Made by a program: the position numbers and the translations under genes. A model generated the notes under the pieces. It was not told the DNA's origin. It did not search any database and saw only the letters and a program-made list of their open reading frames with translations. Of a DNA stretch of 64,000 nt, positions 20,369 through 28,982 are shown piece by piece. Origin of the DNA: Chthonomonadales bacterium. Its GTDB lineage: Bacteria > Armatimonadota > Chthonomonadetes > Chthonomonadales > CAJBBX01. The stretch lies in NCBI GenBank assembly GCA_020849275.1, contig JADLGO010000065.1, forward strand, positions 1 to 64,000, written 5' to 3'. Positions within the stretch are counted from its first letter, which is position 1. The number at the start of each line of letters is the position of its first letter.

Positions 20369-21808
20369 ATGGACACGCTATGGGCGGGCGCGATCCGCGC
20401 GGGGCGATTGGCGGCGGCCGCTGGCGCCGTACTCGCGGCGCTCGCGGGGACGGGCCGACGGGCCGCCGCCGAACCTGGCGAAGCGACGCCGCGGGCGCGC
20501 GGCGCCCACGCGCTCACGACGGTGGGCCTCTACGTCTCGCCGCCCGGCGCCGATCGGGCGCGCTACCTGGACTTCTACCGGGCCTGCGGATACAACTATC
20601 TGGAGTTCTGCGACGGTGGGTTCGGGCAGCGGCCCGACCTGCTGGCGCGCTACTACGCGGGCATGGCCGATGCCGTCCGGGCTGCCCGGGCGAAGGGCTT
20701 CCGCGTCTGGATCCTCCTGCTGGCCGGCATGCGGCAGTGGAAGGGGCCCGGAGAGGCGGGCAGCGCCGGCACCTTCAGCGCGCTCGATGCCGACCTGCGA
20801 CGCGAGAGGCTCGCCTGCATCCGGCGGGCGGTGGAGGCGCTGAACGACGCCGACGGCTTCGTCTTTTTCGCCGGCGACCCGGGGGGCGACCCCGAGGGCC
20901 GCAGCACGGTGAAGGACTGCATGGTCTTCGCGCGCGAGGTGCGGGGCATCGTGCGCGCGTCCGCGCCGCGCGTCGGCTTCGTCGTAAACCTGTGGGCGGT
21001 GGCGGAGTGGGCGGGGTTTCCGTCGCCGTTCGGGCTGGAGTTCTGGCGCAAGCAGGCGGCGCTCACGCGCGAGGTGGCGGCGGAGCCCGACCTGCTCGGG
21101 CCGGCCTGCGGCGTTGCGTTCTCGCTGGACGGCTACTACCGCTCGCTGACGCTGGCATGTTACGCGGCCGCGGGGCTCTCCCCGGATCGGTACCCGACGG
21201 CGGCGGCGGTGCGCGATCTCCGTCGGCGCGGCGTTAAGGCCGTGCTGGGCTGGCCGTACTTCCTCGTCGATGAGGTGGACGACGGCTTCATCACGCCCAA
21301 CAACGTGGCCTCTGGCGGTCAGGCCGGATCGGAGGCGCGCTACATCCGCGCGATCGTCGAGCGTGGGCGCGCGCTAGAGCTCGACGGTCTCGTGGCGAAT
21401 GCGACTTACGTGGCGGCCGAGGCGCTCAACCTGTGGACGTTCGGCCAGATGTGCCGCCATCCGCGCCTGTCACCCGCCGCCGCGCTGGATGGATTCGCGC
21501 GGATCGTGGCGGACGGCCCCACGTGCGGAACGCTCGCCCGCGTGCTGCGGTTCATGGAGAACCACGGCAACTGGCAGCACAGCCTCCCGGAGGCGTACCG
21601 CCTCCGCGGCCTGGCCAACCCTGGCGTGGCTTCGGCCGGCGACGCCCTGCGGCTGCTCGACACGGTGGTTCCGCGCCACGCGCCGCCTATCGCCCTGCCA
21701 GAGGAGCCGGCGCGCTACCTTGCGCGGGTTCGCGCGCGCCTGGAGGCCATCGCGGCGGGCCGCATCGGCGGCGTTGCGCCGATCCTGGGCGCACCGAAGG
21801 CGCCGTAG
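20369..21808 (+). CDS. Secreted protein of unknown function, TIM-barrel-like
   Basis: A 479-residue protein with an Ala-rich N-terminal hydrophobic segment (~residues 8-35) ending RRAAAEPGEA, consistent with export. The body has the look of a glycoside-hydrolase-like barrel: LTTVGLYVSPPG, YNYLEFCDGGFGQ, GFRVWILLLAGMRQW, DGFVFFAGDPGGDPEG, KAVLGWPYFLVDEVDDGF. I cannot assign a named family. It lies 179 bp after the GH38 gene on the same strand, so a role in carbohydrate breakdown is a reasonable guess only. The ATG at 20369 follows GGGGGAGGGCG. Confidence 0.7.
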   Translation: MDTLWAGAIRAGRLAAAAGAVLAALAGTGRRAAAEPGEATPRARGAHALTTVGLYVSPPGADRARYLDFYRACGYNYLEFCDGGFGQRPDLLARYYAGMADAVRAARAKGFRVWILLLAGMRQWKGPGEAGSAGTFSALDADLRRERLACIRRAVEALNDADGFVFFAGDPGGDPEGRSTVKDCMVFAREVRGIVRASAPRVGFVVNLWAVAEWAGFPSPFGLEFWRKQAALTREVAAEPDLLGPACGVAFSLDGYYRSLTLACYAAAGLSPDRYPTAAAVRDLRRRGVKAVLGWPYFLVDEVDDGFITPNNVASGGQAGSEARYIRAIVERGRALELDGLVANATYVAAEALNLWTFGQMCRHPRLSPAAALDGFARIVADGPTCGTLARVLRFMENHGNWQHSLPEAYRLRGLANPGVASAGDALRLLDTVVPRHAPPIALPEEPARYLARVRARLEAIAAGRIGGVAPILGAPKAP

Positions 21809-21862
21809 CCCGCCAGAGCGCCGACGGGGCGCCCGTCTCGCACCTGCCCTGCCCGCCAGCGG

Positions 21863-22597
21863 CTACTCCTCGAAGATCACGTTGTCGGCCCATCGCGCGG
21901 CGTGCGCGCGCTGGGCGGGGGTGCGAACCGTCCAGGCCAGAAGCGGCAGGCCGCGCGCTCGCACCAACCGCGTCGCCACGGTCGGTAGCGCGTCCACGTG
22001 GTAGGCCACGAAGTGGGGCCGCGAAACCAGGTTGCAGAGGAGGTTGGCGAGCACCAGACGGCGGAGCGGCTGGCCGCGCATCCCGGCATGCGCGAAGGAG
22101 AGCTGCCCGCGGACGATCTCAGGCGCTCGCGCGCGGAAGAACGCCATGGAGCGAGGGTCGAACGACTGCACGGCCAACTCGCCGCGGTAGCCCCGCAGGA
22201 GACCCAGCGTTGCCTCCTCCAGCGGGCCGATGATTGGCCCCATGCTCTTGATCTCCACGAGCAGCGGCACGCGGCCCGCCACCGCCTCCAGCACCTCGGC
22301 GAGCAGCGGGATCCGTTCGTCGGTGCCGCTCAGGCGCAACGGCGCCAGGTCGGCGGCCGACAACTCGGCGACGGCGCGCGAGTCGCCGGTCAGCCTCGCG
22401 AGGCCGCCGTCGTGGAAGACGACCACGTTCCCATCACGGAGCCGGTGCACATCCAACTCGATGGGGTGGCCGGCCGCGGCGGCTCGCTCGAACGCGGCCA
22501 GGGAGTTCTCCGGGACGCGCGCGCCATCGTGCAAGCCGCGGTGCGCGATTGGGCGCTCGCGCAGCCAGGGCGGCGCCACATCGGTTCGGGCGGACAT
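21863..22597 (-). CDS. Glycerophosphodiester phosphodiesterase
   Basis: A 244-residue GDPD-family TIM barrel. It shows the family's opening IAHRGLHDGARVPENSLAAF (catalytic His, Arg and Glu/Asn region), the metal-binding ELDVHRLRDGNVVVFHDGGL and LLVEIKS. It hydrolyses glycerophosphodiesters to glycerol-3-phosphate and an alcohol. There is no signal peptide, suggesting a cytoplasmic enzyme like UgpQ. The ATG at 22597 was chosen because the family core starts 16 residues later. It is divergent from the LacI-type gene that follows, with their start regions nearly touching. Confidence 0.9.
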   Translation of the reverse strand: MSARTDVAPPWLRERPIAHRGLHDGARVPENSLAAFERAAAAGHPIELDVHRLRDGNVVVFHDGGLARLTGDSRAVAELSAADLAPLRLSGTDERIPLLAEVLEAVAGRVPLLVEIKSMGPIIGPLEEATLGLLRGYRGELAVQSFDPRSMAFFRARAPEIVRGQLSFAHAGMRGQPLRRLVLANLLCNLVSRPHFVAYHVDALPTVATRLVRARGLPLLAWTVRTPAQRAHAARWADNVIFEE

Positions 22598-22725
22598 GCT
22601 GCTCACCTTCGCCGCGTGCGCGGGCAGCACCTGCTCGGCGGCGGCGAGGCGCCGCACCTGGAGCCATCTCACCCTGACGCGAGATCGCCGTAAGGGCCGG
22701 GGTTCACTGCTCCACCGCCTCCCAC

Positions 22726-23760
22726 GTGCTCAACGGGGCGCGAGGCAGCACCCGTGTTTCCGACGGCACGCGCCGGCGGCTTCAGCAGGTCGCCGCGGAC
22801 CTGGGTTACGTCCCCAGCCGCCCGGCGCAGACCCTGCGCACGCGCCAGAGCCGTGTGGTCGGCCTGCTCACCGGCAGCCTCGAGAACCCCTTCTTCGCAC
22901 GCATGGTGTCGTTGTGCTCCGAGGAGCTGGAGCGCGGCGGCTACGACGTCGTGCTCGCGGTCCGCCGGTCCGACGAGCCCACCGACCTCCATCTGCTCCG
23001 GGCGCTGAACTCCCGACAACTCGACGGCATCCTGCTCTGGAGCGAGACGAGCAGCGAGGTGCGTGAGCGGGTGCAGCGGCCCGACATGGCGACCACCGTC
23101 GTGATGGGTTACCGAATCCCGTGCCGCGCATCGGTCTCCGGCGACCTGGAGGTCGGCGTCCGCGAAGCGATGCGGCACCTCGTCGCGGGCGGCTGCCGTC
23201 GCATCGCCTACTTCGCGCTGGATCTCGCGATTCGGCGCGAGGGCGATCCCCGCCACGACGTCTACTGCGACGAGGTGACCGCGCGCGGCCTTGCTCCCCA
23301 CGTGATCACGTACGATGGCCTGGCGTTCGACGTCGGCGCCGCCCGGGAGTGCGGCGAGCGCCTGGCGAGTGGACGCGGACCCCTTCCGGACGCGCTCCTG
23401 TGCTTCAACGACGTTGCCGCGATGGGCGCGCTGATGGGGCTGCGTCGCCAGGGCGTTCGCATCCCGGACGACATTGCGCTCGTCGGCTGCGACGATCTGC
23501 CCCTGGCCGCCGAGTTGGACGTTCCGCTCACCAGCATTGCGTACCCGCTGGGCGAGATGTGCCGCACGGCCGTGGACCTGCTGCTCGAGCGTGTGCAGGC
23601 CGCCGAGGGGCTGGCCGCGCTGCCTCCCTGCCACGTCCTGCTGCCCACGGAGCTCCGCATTCGTGCTTCCAGCGTTCCGAAGCCACCGCCGACCGTCGGC
23701 GAGCTGGCCGAGCGCCGTCCGGCCGCGCCGCGCCGGCCACACCCGAGGAGGGAACCATGA
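22726..23760 (+). CDS. LacI-family transcriptional regulator with disrupted N-terminus (possible pseudogene)
   Basis: The ligand-binding core is complete (TRQSRVVGLLTG..., CFNDVAAMGALMGLRRQG, GCDDLPLAAELDVPLTSI) and ends in a 4-bp ATGA overlap with the next gene. The HTH is readable in the same frame upstream of the first start codon (GTG 22726): 22678-22725 gives REIAVRAGVHCSTASH, a clear LacI HTH, but an in-frame TGA at 22675-22677 precedes it and no ATG, GTG or TTG lies between. Removing one A at 22677 would restore the usual TLREIA and connect to ATG 22596. As read, the protein would lack half its HTH. A real frameshift, a sequencing error or a non-canonical start are all possible. Confidence 0.8.
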   Translation: MLNGARGSTRVSDGTRRRLQQVAADLGYVPSRPAQTLRTRQSRVVGLLTGSLENPFFARMVSLCSEELERGGYDVVLAVRRSDEPTDLHLLRALNSRQLDGILLWSETSSEVRERVQRPDMATTVVMGYRIPCRASVSGDLEVGVREAMRHLVAGGCRRIAYFALDLAIRREGDPRHDVYCDEVTARGLAPHVITYDGLAFDVGAARECGERLASGRGPLPDALLCFNDVAAMGALMGLRRQGVRIPDDIALVGCDDLPLAAELDVPLTSIAYPLGEMCRTAVDLLLERVQAAEGLAALPPCHVLLPTELRIRASSVPKPPPTVGELAERRPAAPRRPHPRREP

Positions 23761-24074
23761 CACCAGCGTCCACCCGGCGCGAGGTGCCGACCTGGCTGGT
23801 CGTCGTCGTTCTTGGAGTCGTGCTCGTGGTCGTCGCGGCCATCGGGATCCAGATGTTCGGGCCCGCAACCCCGGCCGCGACCGTGACCCGGATCGGCCCG
23901 TCGTCGAACGCGGCGGGCAGCTATCTGAGCCACTACACCGGGCAGGGCAAGGGCACCCGACCCGGCGGCGCGCCGGGAAGGAGCCCGGCCGCCGGCTACC
24001 TTAACGCCTATCGTGGCGCCGGAGCCGGCCGCGAGCCCGGCGACAGCGCCCCGGGCCCCGGAGGGGCGCGCTAA
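23757..24074 (+). CDS. Small single-pass membrane protein, unknown
   Basis: A 105-residue protein. A short basic N-terminus ([12 protein letters not shown]) precedes one strong membrane helix (residues ~12-33, [20 protein letters not shown]). The rest is a Pro/Gly/Ala-rich extracytoplasmic tail with two related segments, [15 protein letters not shown] and [14 protein letters not shown]. The ATG overlaps the stop of the LacI-type gene (ATGA), so the two are translationally coupled, and the ribosome site GAGGAGGG is strong. A pseudopilin gene follows within 75 bp. No family was recognised; position suggests a helper of that pseudopilin (inference). Confidence 0.65.
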   Translation: MTPASTRREVPTWLVVVVLGVVLVVVAAIGIQMFGPATPAATVTRIGPSSNAAGSYLSHYTGQGKGTRPGGAPGRSPAAGYLNAYRGAGAGREPGDSAPGPGGAR

Positions 24075-24147
24075 CAGGTCGGCAACGCCCCCTCTCACCC
24101 ATGCCGGCTCCATGGACGCCGAGCCCGACGCTCAAAGGAGAAACCCC

Positions 24148-25002
24148 GTGTTCGCGATGACCTGCCCGCGCAAGCGAGCCAGACGAATGAGTGCCTTCAC
24201 CCTGAGCGAGTTGTTGGTCGTAATTGAGATTATCGCGATTCTCGCCGCCATCCTGTTCCCGGTCTTCGCGCAGGCACGCGAGAAGGCGCGCGGCATCTCC
24301 TGCCTCTCCAACACGCGCCAGATCGGCCTGGCGCTCGCGATGTTTGCGCAGGACCACGAGGAGTATCTGCCCAAGGCGTTCTTCAACGACGAGGCCCAGG
24401 CGGGCGAGTCGTGGGGGAACCCGTGGTGGTTCGGCTGGGAGCAGGTCATCGCTCCGTACATCAAGAGCAACATGCTCCTTCACTGCCCATCGGACGGTAC
24501 GAGCGGCATTCGCTGCTACGATGACGCCAACGGGAACCCGCCCGACCCCGCCACGCTCGCCAACCCGAACTGCTTTCCGGCCTCCTATCGCTCCAACATC
24601 TCGAACATGCCCAATGGTCCCTGGACGGCCATGAAGCTCGCGGCGCTCGATCAGCCTGCCGAGGCCATCCTGGTTGGCGAGAGCGTTCCCGGTGTCGACA
24701 ACTTCAACTGGAACCAGCTCGCCACATGGGAGGACATCCACGCGCGCGTCTGCCGCGACGTGACCGACAACGCCGCGTTCGACCGCCACGGCAAGGTGTC
24801 CGGAAACCGCAACGACGTTGCGCTCAACGGCGCCGGGCGCTGCAACTACGTGTTCAGCGACGGCCACGCCAAGAGCATCGCCTGGGGCGCCACCTGGCGG
24901 CCAATCGGCGCCGACATGAACCAGGGCAACGCCACGGTGTTCCCGACCATGTGGCGACAGGCGTTCAACGGATGGGACGATCAGTGCACCTACGTGCGCT
25001 GA
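24148..25002 (+). CDS. Type II secretion-like pseudopilin, H-X9-DG family (DUF1559-like)
   Basis: A 284-residue protein with a class III (prepilin) signal: basic leader [13 protein letters not shown], then [20 protein letters not shown] with the conserved Glu5 after the cleavage site. The residue before Phe is Ala instead of Gly, and a Glu interrupts the helix. The C-terminal [11 protein letters not shown] matches the DG-H end typical of the abundant pseudopilins of Planctomycetes and Armatimonadetes. It is probably a membrane-anchored surface or secretion-system subunit. The GTG at 24148 has AAAGGAG 7 nt upstream; ATG 24157 is an alternative. A strong hairpin (25047-25097) follows. Confidence 0.88.
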   Translation: MFAMTCPRKRARRMSAFTLSELLVVIEIIAILAAILFPVFAQAREKARGISCLSNTRQIGLALAMFAQDHEEYLPKAFFNDEAQAGESWGNPWWFGWEQVIAPYIKSNMLLHCPSDGTSGIRCYDDANGNPPDPATLANPNCFPASYRSNISNMPNGPWTAMKLAALDQPAEAILVGESVPGVDNFNWNQLATWEDIHARVCRDVTDNAAFDRHGKVSGNRNDVALNGAGRCNYVFSDGHAKSIAWGATWRPIGADMNQGNATVFPTMWRQAFNGWDDQCTYVR

Positions 25003-25046
25003 GCCGATCGGCATAGGAACGCGGGTCCCGCGCGGCATCGCGCGCT

Positions 25047-25097
25047 GCCGAGGGGAGGCCGTCCAGGGGGTAGTCCGCCGGCGAGCCTCCCCTCGGC
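25047..25097 (+). terminator. Hairpin after the first pseudopilin gene
   Basis: A perfect 13-bp stem, GCCGAGGGGAGGC (25047-25059) with GCCTCCCCTCGGC (25085-25097), lies 45 bp after the pseudopilin stop and before the next promoter. No T tract follows, so it is a probable GC-rich terminator or processing hairpin. Confidence 0.65.
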
Positions 25098-25137
25098 GCA
25101 CGCCTCGGCCGTACCCCATATCGGGCCGAATCGGCCC

Positions 25138-25166
25138 TTGACAGGCCGCTTCTCTCATGTTACACT
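25138..25166 (+). promoter_or_regulatory. sigma-70 promoter of the second LacI-type gene
   Basis: TTGACA (25138-25143) and TACACT (25161-25166) are separated by 17 bp, in otherwise GC-rich DNA. The -10 region contains GTTACAC (25159-25165), the same half-site found in the downstream palindrome at 25209-25222. Confidence 0.85.
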
Positions 25167-25208
25167 GCGCGCACGTAAAACGGTAAACCCCGGCGCTGTG
25201 TGCCATCA

Positions 25209-25222
25209 GTGTAGCGTTACAC
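25209..25222. promoter_or_regulatory. Candidate LacI-type operator
   Basis: GTGTAGCGTTACAC is a 14-bp palindrome matching its complement at 12 of 14 positions around a central CG, the LacI-family operator layout. It sits about 35 bp after the predicted transcription start and 20 bp before the start codon of a LacI-type gene, suggesting autorepression. The half-site GTTACAC recurs in the -10 region 57 bp upstream. Confidence 0.6.
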
Positions 25223-25242
25223 CCGGCCGATCGGGGACAGAT

Positions 25243-26277
25243 ATGCCCAGGCCTCCATCGCCAACGATCAAGGATGTCGCGGCGCGCGCGCGGGTCTCCG
25301 TCGCCACGGTGACCAACGTGCTTCACGGCCGGTGCGGGCGCTTCTCGGGCGAGACCGAGGAGGCGGTCCGGCGCGCCATCGTGCAGCTCGGGTACCGCCC
25401 GAACGAGGTTGCGCGGACACTCGTGAGGCGCCGCAGCGACACGCTCGCGGTCGTGCTCGACCACCTCGGCGAGTCGCTCATGCAGAACCCCTACTTCTCG
25501 ATGCTGTTCGACGGCTTCCTCTTCGCGGCGATCGAACGTGGCTATCAGGTGAAGACCGTGGCGCTGCCCGGCCGCGACATGGACTCGATTCGCCGGCACA
25601 CGGAGGACGGATCGGTCGACGGGGCCATGCTCGCCGCGCCGAAGGTCGCCAGCCCGCTGCTCGATTGGGTCGAATGCTGCTCCCTGCCCTGCGTCGTCGC
25701 CGGGATGATCCCCGCCTCGGCCCGCGTCTCCTGCGCGGACGTGGACGATGAAGGGGCCGTGCACGAGGCCGTGCGCTGGCTCGTGTCGCTCGGGCATCGG
25801 CGCATCGGCCTGATCGGCGGGCCGCCGGATTACTGGAGCGCCCGCCAGCGCGAGGTCGGTTACCGCCGTGCGCTGCGTGATAGCGGAATCGACCCGCCCG
25901 CGAGCTGGCTCGGCCGCGGCGACTTCAGCACCGAGTCCGGCCGGCGCGCCGTGTTGCCCCTCATGGCGGTACGCCCGGCCCTCACCGCAGTGCTCTGCTG
26001 CAACGACTGGATGGCCCTGGGCGCTCTGGAGGCGCTGCGTCGGCAGGGGATCCGCGTGCCGGACGACCTCTCCATCGTGGGCTTCGACGATGCCGAGGCC
26101 GCGCACGTGGCGCACCCGCCCCTCACCACGATCCGCCAACCGGTTCGCGAGATCGGGGCCAGGGCGGCCGACATTCTGATCCGACAGGTCGAGCAGGGCT
26201 GCGGCGCGCCGGAGCGCGTTGTGTTTCCCGGCGTCCTGGTGCGGCGCGAGAGCGCGGCTCGGCCAGGGGCGCGATAG
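25243..26277 (+). CDS. LacI-family transcriptional regulator
   Basis: A complete 344-residue LacI/PurR-type regulator. The HTH and hinge occupy the first ~60 residues (PTIKDVAARARVSVATVTNV, then LHGRCGRFSGETEEAV and LGYRPNEVARTL). The periplasmic-binding-protein-like effector domain carries the family signatures HRRIGLIGGP, CNDWMALGALEALRRQGI and VGFDDAEAAHVAHPPLTTI. It probably senses a sugar or related ligand. It has its own promoter and a palindromic operator between promoter and ATG 25243. It heads a second cassette with a lipoprotein gene (15 bp away) and a pseudopilin gene. Confidence 0.95.
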   Translation: MPRPPSPTIKDVAARARVSVATVTNVLHGRCGRFSGETEEAVRRAIVQLGYRPNEVARTLVRRRSDTLAVVLDHLGESLMQNPYFSMLFDGFLFAAIERGYQVKTVALPGRDMDSIRRHTEDGSVDGAMLAAPKVASPLLDWVECCSLPCVVAGMIPASARVSCADVDDEGAVHEAVRWLVSLGHRRIGLIGGPPDYWSARQREVGYRRALRDSGIDPPASWLGRGDFSTESGRRAVLPLMAVRPALTAVLCCNDWMALGALEALRRQGIRVPDDLSIVGFDDAEAAHVAHPPLTTIRQPVREIGARAADILIRQVEQGCGAPERVVFPGVLVRRESAARPGAR

Positions 26278-26292
26278 CAAAGGAGGACGCCG

Positions 26293-26505
26293 ATGTGGCG
26301 ACGTGCGGCGTGGGGACTTGCCGCCGGTCTGATCGTGGCGGCCGGCTGCGCCGAGCGGCCCAGGTACGCCGACCTCGGCGCGGCGCGCAAGGCGGACGAG
26401 AACCGAATCCGGGCCATCGAGAGCAACCCCAACCTGACGCAGGCCCAGAAGGAGTGGCAGATTAACCGCATCAAGGGGCAGATGCCCCCGCAGCAGAGGA
26501 AGTAA
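26293..26505 (+). CDS. Small lipoprotein, unknown
   Basis: A 70-residue protein with a lipoprotein signal: [19 protein letters not shown], where VAAGC is a good lipobox. The mature part is charged and mostly helical ([34 protein letters not shown]). The ribosome site AAAGGAGG is strong and the gap to the LacI-type gene is 15 bp, so they are co-transcribed. A pseudopilin gene follows. No named family was recognised. The same relative position holds a different small membrane protein in the preceding cassette. Confidence 0.75.
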   Translation: MWRRAAWGLAAGLIVAAGCAERPRYADLGAARKADENRIRAIESNPNLTQAQKEWQINRIKGQMPPQQRK

Positions 26506-26617
26506 CGCTCGCGGCGGCAGTGGCCGCGGGCACGGCGCCCTTTCACCACGAAGTGCGGCCAGGCAGGCCCACAGAGGACCTGCGCGTGGCCAGGTGACTC
26601 GTTACAGGAGGCCAACC

Positions 26618-27526
26618 ATGCTACGGCGTCGCGCGTTCACACTGATCGAGCTGCTTGTTGTCATCGCCATTATCGCCATACTTGCGGCGATACTCTTCCC
26701 CGTCTTCGCCCAGGCGCGCTCCGCCGCGCGCAAGGCGACGTCCCTCTCCAACGTGAAGCAGATCGCGCTCGGCATCCTCATGTACGTGCAGGACTACGAC
26801 GAGACCTTCCCGCAGTCCGAGTACGGTGGCGGCGCCGCCGAACCCACGTACCCCCACGTCGAGTGGTACGCCATGATCTACCCGTACGTGAAGAACGGCG
26901 ACCGCACCCAGGTCAACGGCGTCGACCAGAGTTGGGGCAAGGACGGTATCTTCCACGCGCCGGGCTATCCCCAGGCCGCCTCCAACATCGTTGGCGATCC
27001 CGGCGGCGGACACAGCTACGGAGTCGACGAGGCGATCTTCCCCACGAACTACGAGTGCACCCCGGCCAGCACCCCCAACGGCACCGTGCCGGTCGCCATG
27101 CTCGACAACTCCGCCTCCAAGGTGATCCTCATGGAGAAGGGGGCCAACTACAGCTCGTGGGGCTACCCGTGGTACCACCCGTGGCAGCAGATGTGGGTGG
27201 GGCCGATCCTTCGCACGCCCAACGACCCCTCGACGCGCTTCCGCGATGGCGTCGACGTCTACACGCCGGGCACACCCGTGTACTCGCCGGTGTTCGACTC
27301 CGACTGCTCGTCGTCGTACGATGGGGCCTGGGAGTGCGCGGCGCACGCGCGCTATCGGTACTCGAACACGTGCCCGATGGCCTTCGCCGACGGCCACGCG
27401 AAGGCCGTGACGAGGAGCGGGATCAAGTGGTTCGAGAACGTCTGGTTCGATCGTCGAGGCCTCAACAACGACTTCAGCTGGTACTACGGCTGGATCAAGG
27501 GCGATTGGGGGCCCTGGATGCAGTAG
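26618..27526 (+). CDS. Type II secretion-like pseudopilin, H-X9-DG family (DUF1559-like)
   Basis: A 302-residue protein with a textbook prepilin start: MLRRRA then [20 protein letters not shown], Glu5 present and Ala instead of Gly before the cleavage point, as in the paralogue at 24.1 kb. The following [19 protein letters not shown] and [15 protein letters not shown] are family features, and [15 protein letters not shown] is the C-terminal DG-H motif. ATG 26618 follows AGGAGG by 6 nt. It closes the second regulator-lipoprotein-pseudopilin cassette and is followed by a strong hairpin. Confidence 0.92.
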   Translation: MLRRRAFTLIELLVVIAIIAILAAILFPVFAQARSAARKATSLSNVKQIALGILMYVQDYDETFPQSEYGGGAAEPTYPHVEWYAMIYPYVKNGDRTQVNGVDQSWGKDGIFHAPGYPQAASNIVGDPGGGHSYGVDEAIFPTNYECTPASTPNGTVPVAMLDNSASKVILMEKGANYSSWGYPWYHPWQQMWVGPILRTPNDPSTRFRDGVDVYTPGTPVYSPVFDSDCSSSYDGAWECAAHARYRYSNTCPMAFADGHAKAVTRSGIKWFENVWFDRRGLNNDFSWYYGWIKGDWGPWMQ

Positions 27527-27554
27527 GACCACCGGCTGCGGTCGTGACCACGTA

Positions 27555-27593
27555 GGCGAAGGGGCCGTCCCGGCATGGGGCGGCCCCTTCGCC
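27555..27593. terminator. Bidirectional terminator hairpin
   Basis: A 13-bp stem, GGCGAAGGGGCCG (from 27555) with its complement ending at 27593, lies between two convergent genes (pseudopilin stop 27526, acyltransferase stop 27606). It probably serves both strands. No clear T tract is present. Confidence 0.75.
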
Positions 27594-27605
27594 CGCGCCG
27601 CTGGA

Positions 27606-28826
27606 TCAGGGCACGTCGGGCGCGCGCGCCGCACCACGAGCACCCGCCGCCCGGACCGAGGCCACCTGCGGGGCGAGCGGCCTGCCGAACAGCAGGCGGT
27701 CAACGCGCAGGCGCGTCGTCGCCACGGTGGCCCACCACGTCGCGCCAAACAACAGAATCCCTGCAACGATCGGCGACAGCGGGAGCGCGCCGATTGCCCG
27801 GGTGATCGATGGGCCGGAAAGAAAGTGCAGCACCAGAGGATGCACGAGGAACAGCGGCAGCGACCAGTCGCCGACGCGCGCCAGCCACCGCCCGCCGGCG
27901 CCGCAGCGAGCCAACCGGCGTGAAGCGGCAAGCAGCAGAAGCGCCATCCCCGTCGCGTAGGTCGTGTTGCCGGCGGTGAAGCCCAGGCTGGACATTGGCA
28001 GCCCGAGCAGTTGACGAACGGCCATCGTCATGTAGACGGCAAACCCTGCCGCGGTGCCGAGCGCGAGCGGCCACCGCCACGCCCGCCAGAGGTCACCCCA
28101 GGCGGACCACTTCGGCCCGAGCCATACGCCGAGGAGGACCGCCGGCAGGTACCACAGCACCGTCGAGGCGGGCGTCACGAAGCCCAGGAGCGGAAACAGA
28201 ACCCGGGAGTGGAGCGCGAACGCGCCCCCCTGGAGGAGCGCAGCGAGGAGGACGATGCTGCCGAAGCGAAGCCGCAGCCGTCGGACTCCGTAGTAGAAGA
28301 GCGGAAACGCCACTGAGAACTGTAGAAGGATCGCCATGAAGTACAGGTGGAAGTACGCCTTCCCCCACAGCAGGCTCGAGCACCACCCGCGCGCGTCGGC
28401 CAGGAGCGCGGGCAACGTAGCGCTCATCCCGAAGGGGAGCGAGACCGTCGTCGGAAGAACATCGATGCCGATCCGCAGGCGGGCCACCCGGAAGGCGATG
28501 TAGACGAGCGACCAGACGAGGTAGGGCCAGAGCGTGCGCTCGGCCCGCCGACGGTAGAAGCGGCGCCAGTCCGGGCGCGGCTTCGACGCCAGGCTGCGCG
28601 CCAGGAGCAGGGCGGAGGCCAGCAGGAAGGTTGGAACCGCGAAGTGGAGCACGCGGTTGCCGAGCGTCATGATCCACCAGTCCAGGCTGCCCTCGACCGC
28701 GAACTTGCGCGCCGAGTGCGACAGGAGATGGTGGACGATGACCTCGGAGATGCCGATGCCCTTGAGGATATCGAACGTTGCGTCGCGCGGCGTGGCGCTC
28801 CGTGGCGGCTCAATGTAGACGGCCAT
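27606..28826 (-). CDS. Acyltransferase family 3 membrane protein
   Basis: A 406-residue integral membrane protein of the acyltransferase-3 (OafA/NodX-like) family, which O-acylates surface sugars. The early motif DILKGIGISEVIVHHLLSHS carries the conserved His after helix 1, and RRAERTLWPYLVWSLVYIAF matches the family's RRxxRxxxPY pattern. About ten membrane helices are predicted. The substrate is unknown. The ATG at 28826 gives a short soluble N-terminus. It is not closely spaced with the neighbouring dehydrogenase (156 bp). Confidence 0.88.
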   Translation of the reverse strand: MAVYIEPPRSATPRDATFDILKGIGISEVIVHHLLSHSARKFAVEGSLDWWIMTLGNRVLHFAVPTFLLASALLLARSLASKPRPDWRRFYRRRAERTLWPYLVWSLVYIAFRVARLRIGIDVLPTTVSLPFGMSATLPALLADARGWCSSLLWGKAYFHLYFMAILLQFSVAFPLFYYGVRRLRLRFGSIVLLAALLQGGAFALHSRVLFPLLGFVTPASTVLWYLPAVLLGVWLGPKWSAWGDLWRAWRWPLALGTAAGFAVYMTMAVRQLLGLPMSSLGFTAGNTTYATGMALLLLAASRRLARCGAGGRWLARVGDWSLPLFLVHPLVLHFLSGPSITRAIGALPLSPIVAGILLFGATWWATVATTRLRVDRLLFGRPLAPQVASVRAAGARGAARAPDVP

Positions 28827-28982
28827 GGCGCCCTACCGTTCGACGCGGGCCGGGGGTAGCCCTCCACCCGGCGCCAATCGCCCATCGCGCGCGGTCTTTG
28901 GGGCCCGCGCGGCCCTGGCCGGCGGTGCCCATGGGGATCGTGACGACCATCCTCGGCGCCGTCGCGCGAGGACGCCGGCCGA

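Noticed and set aside
24001-26280. Long open frame (about 760 codons) on the minus strand opposite the pseudopilin and LacI-type genes
   Set aside because: It is opposite genes with clear family motifs and consists of Arg/Ala/His/Gly-rich sequence without domains.
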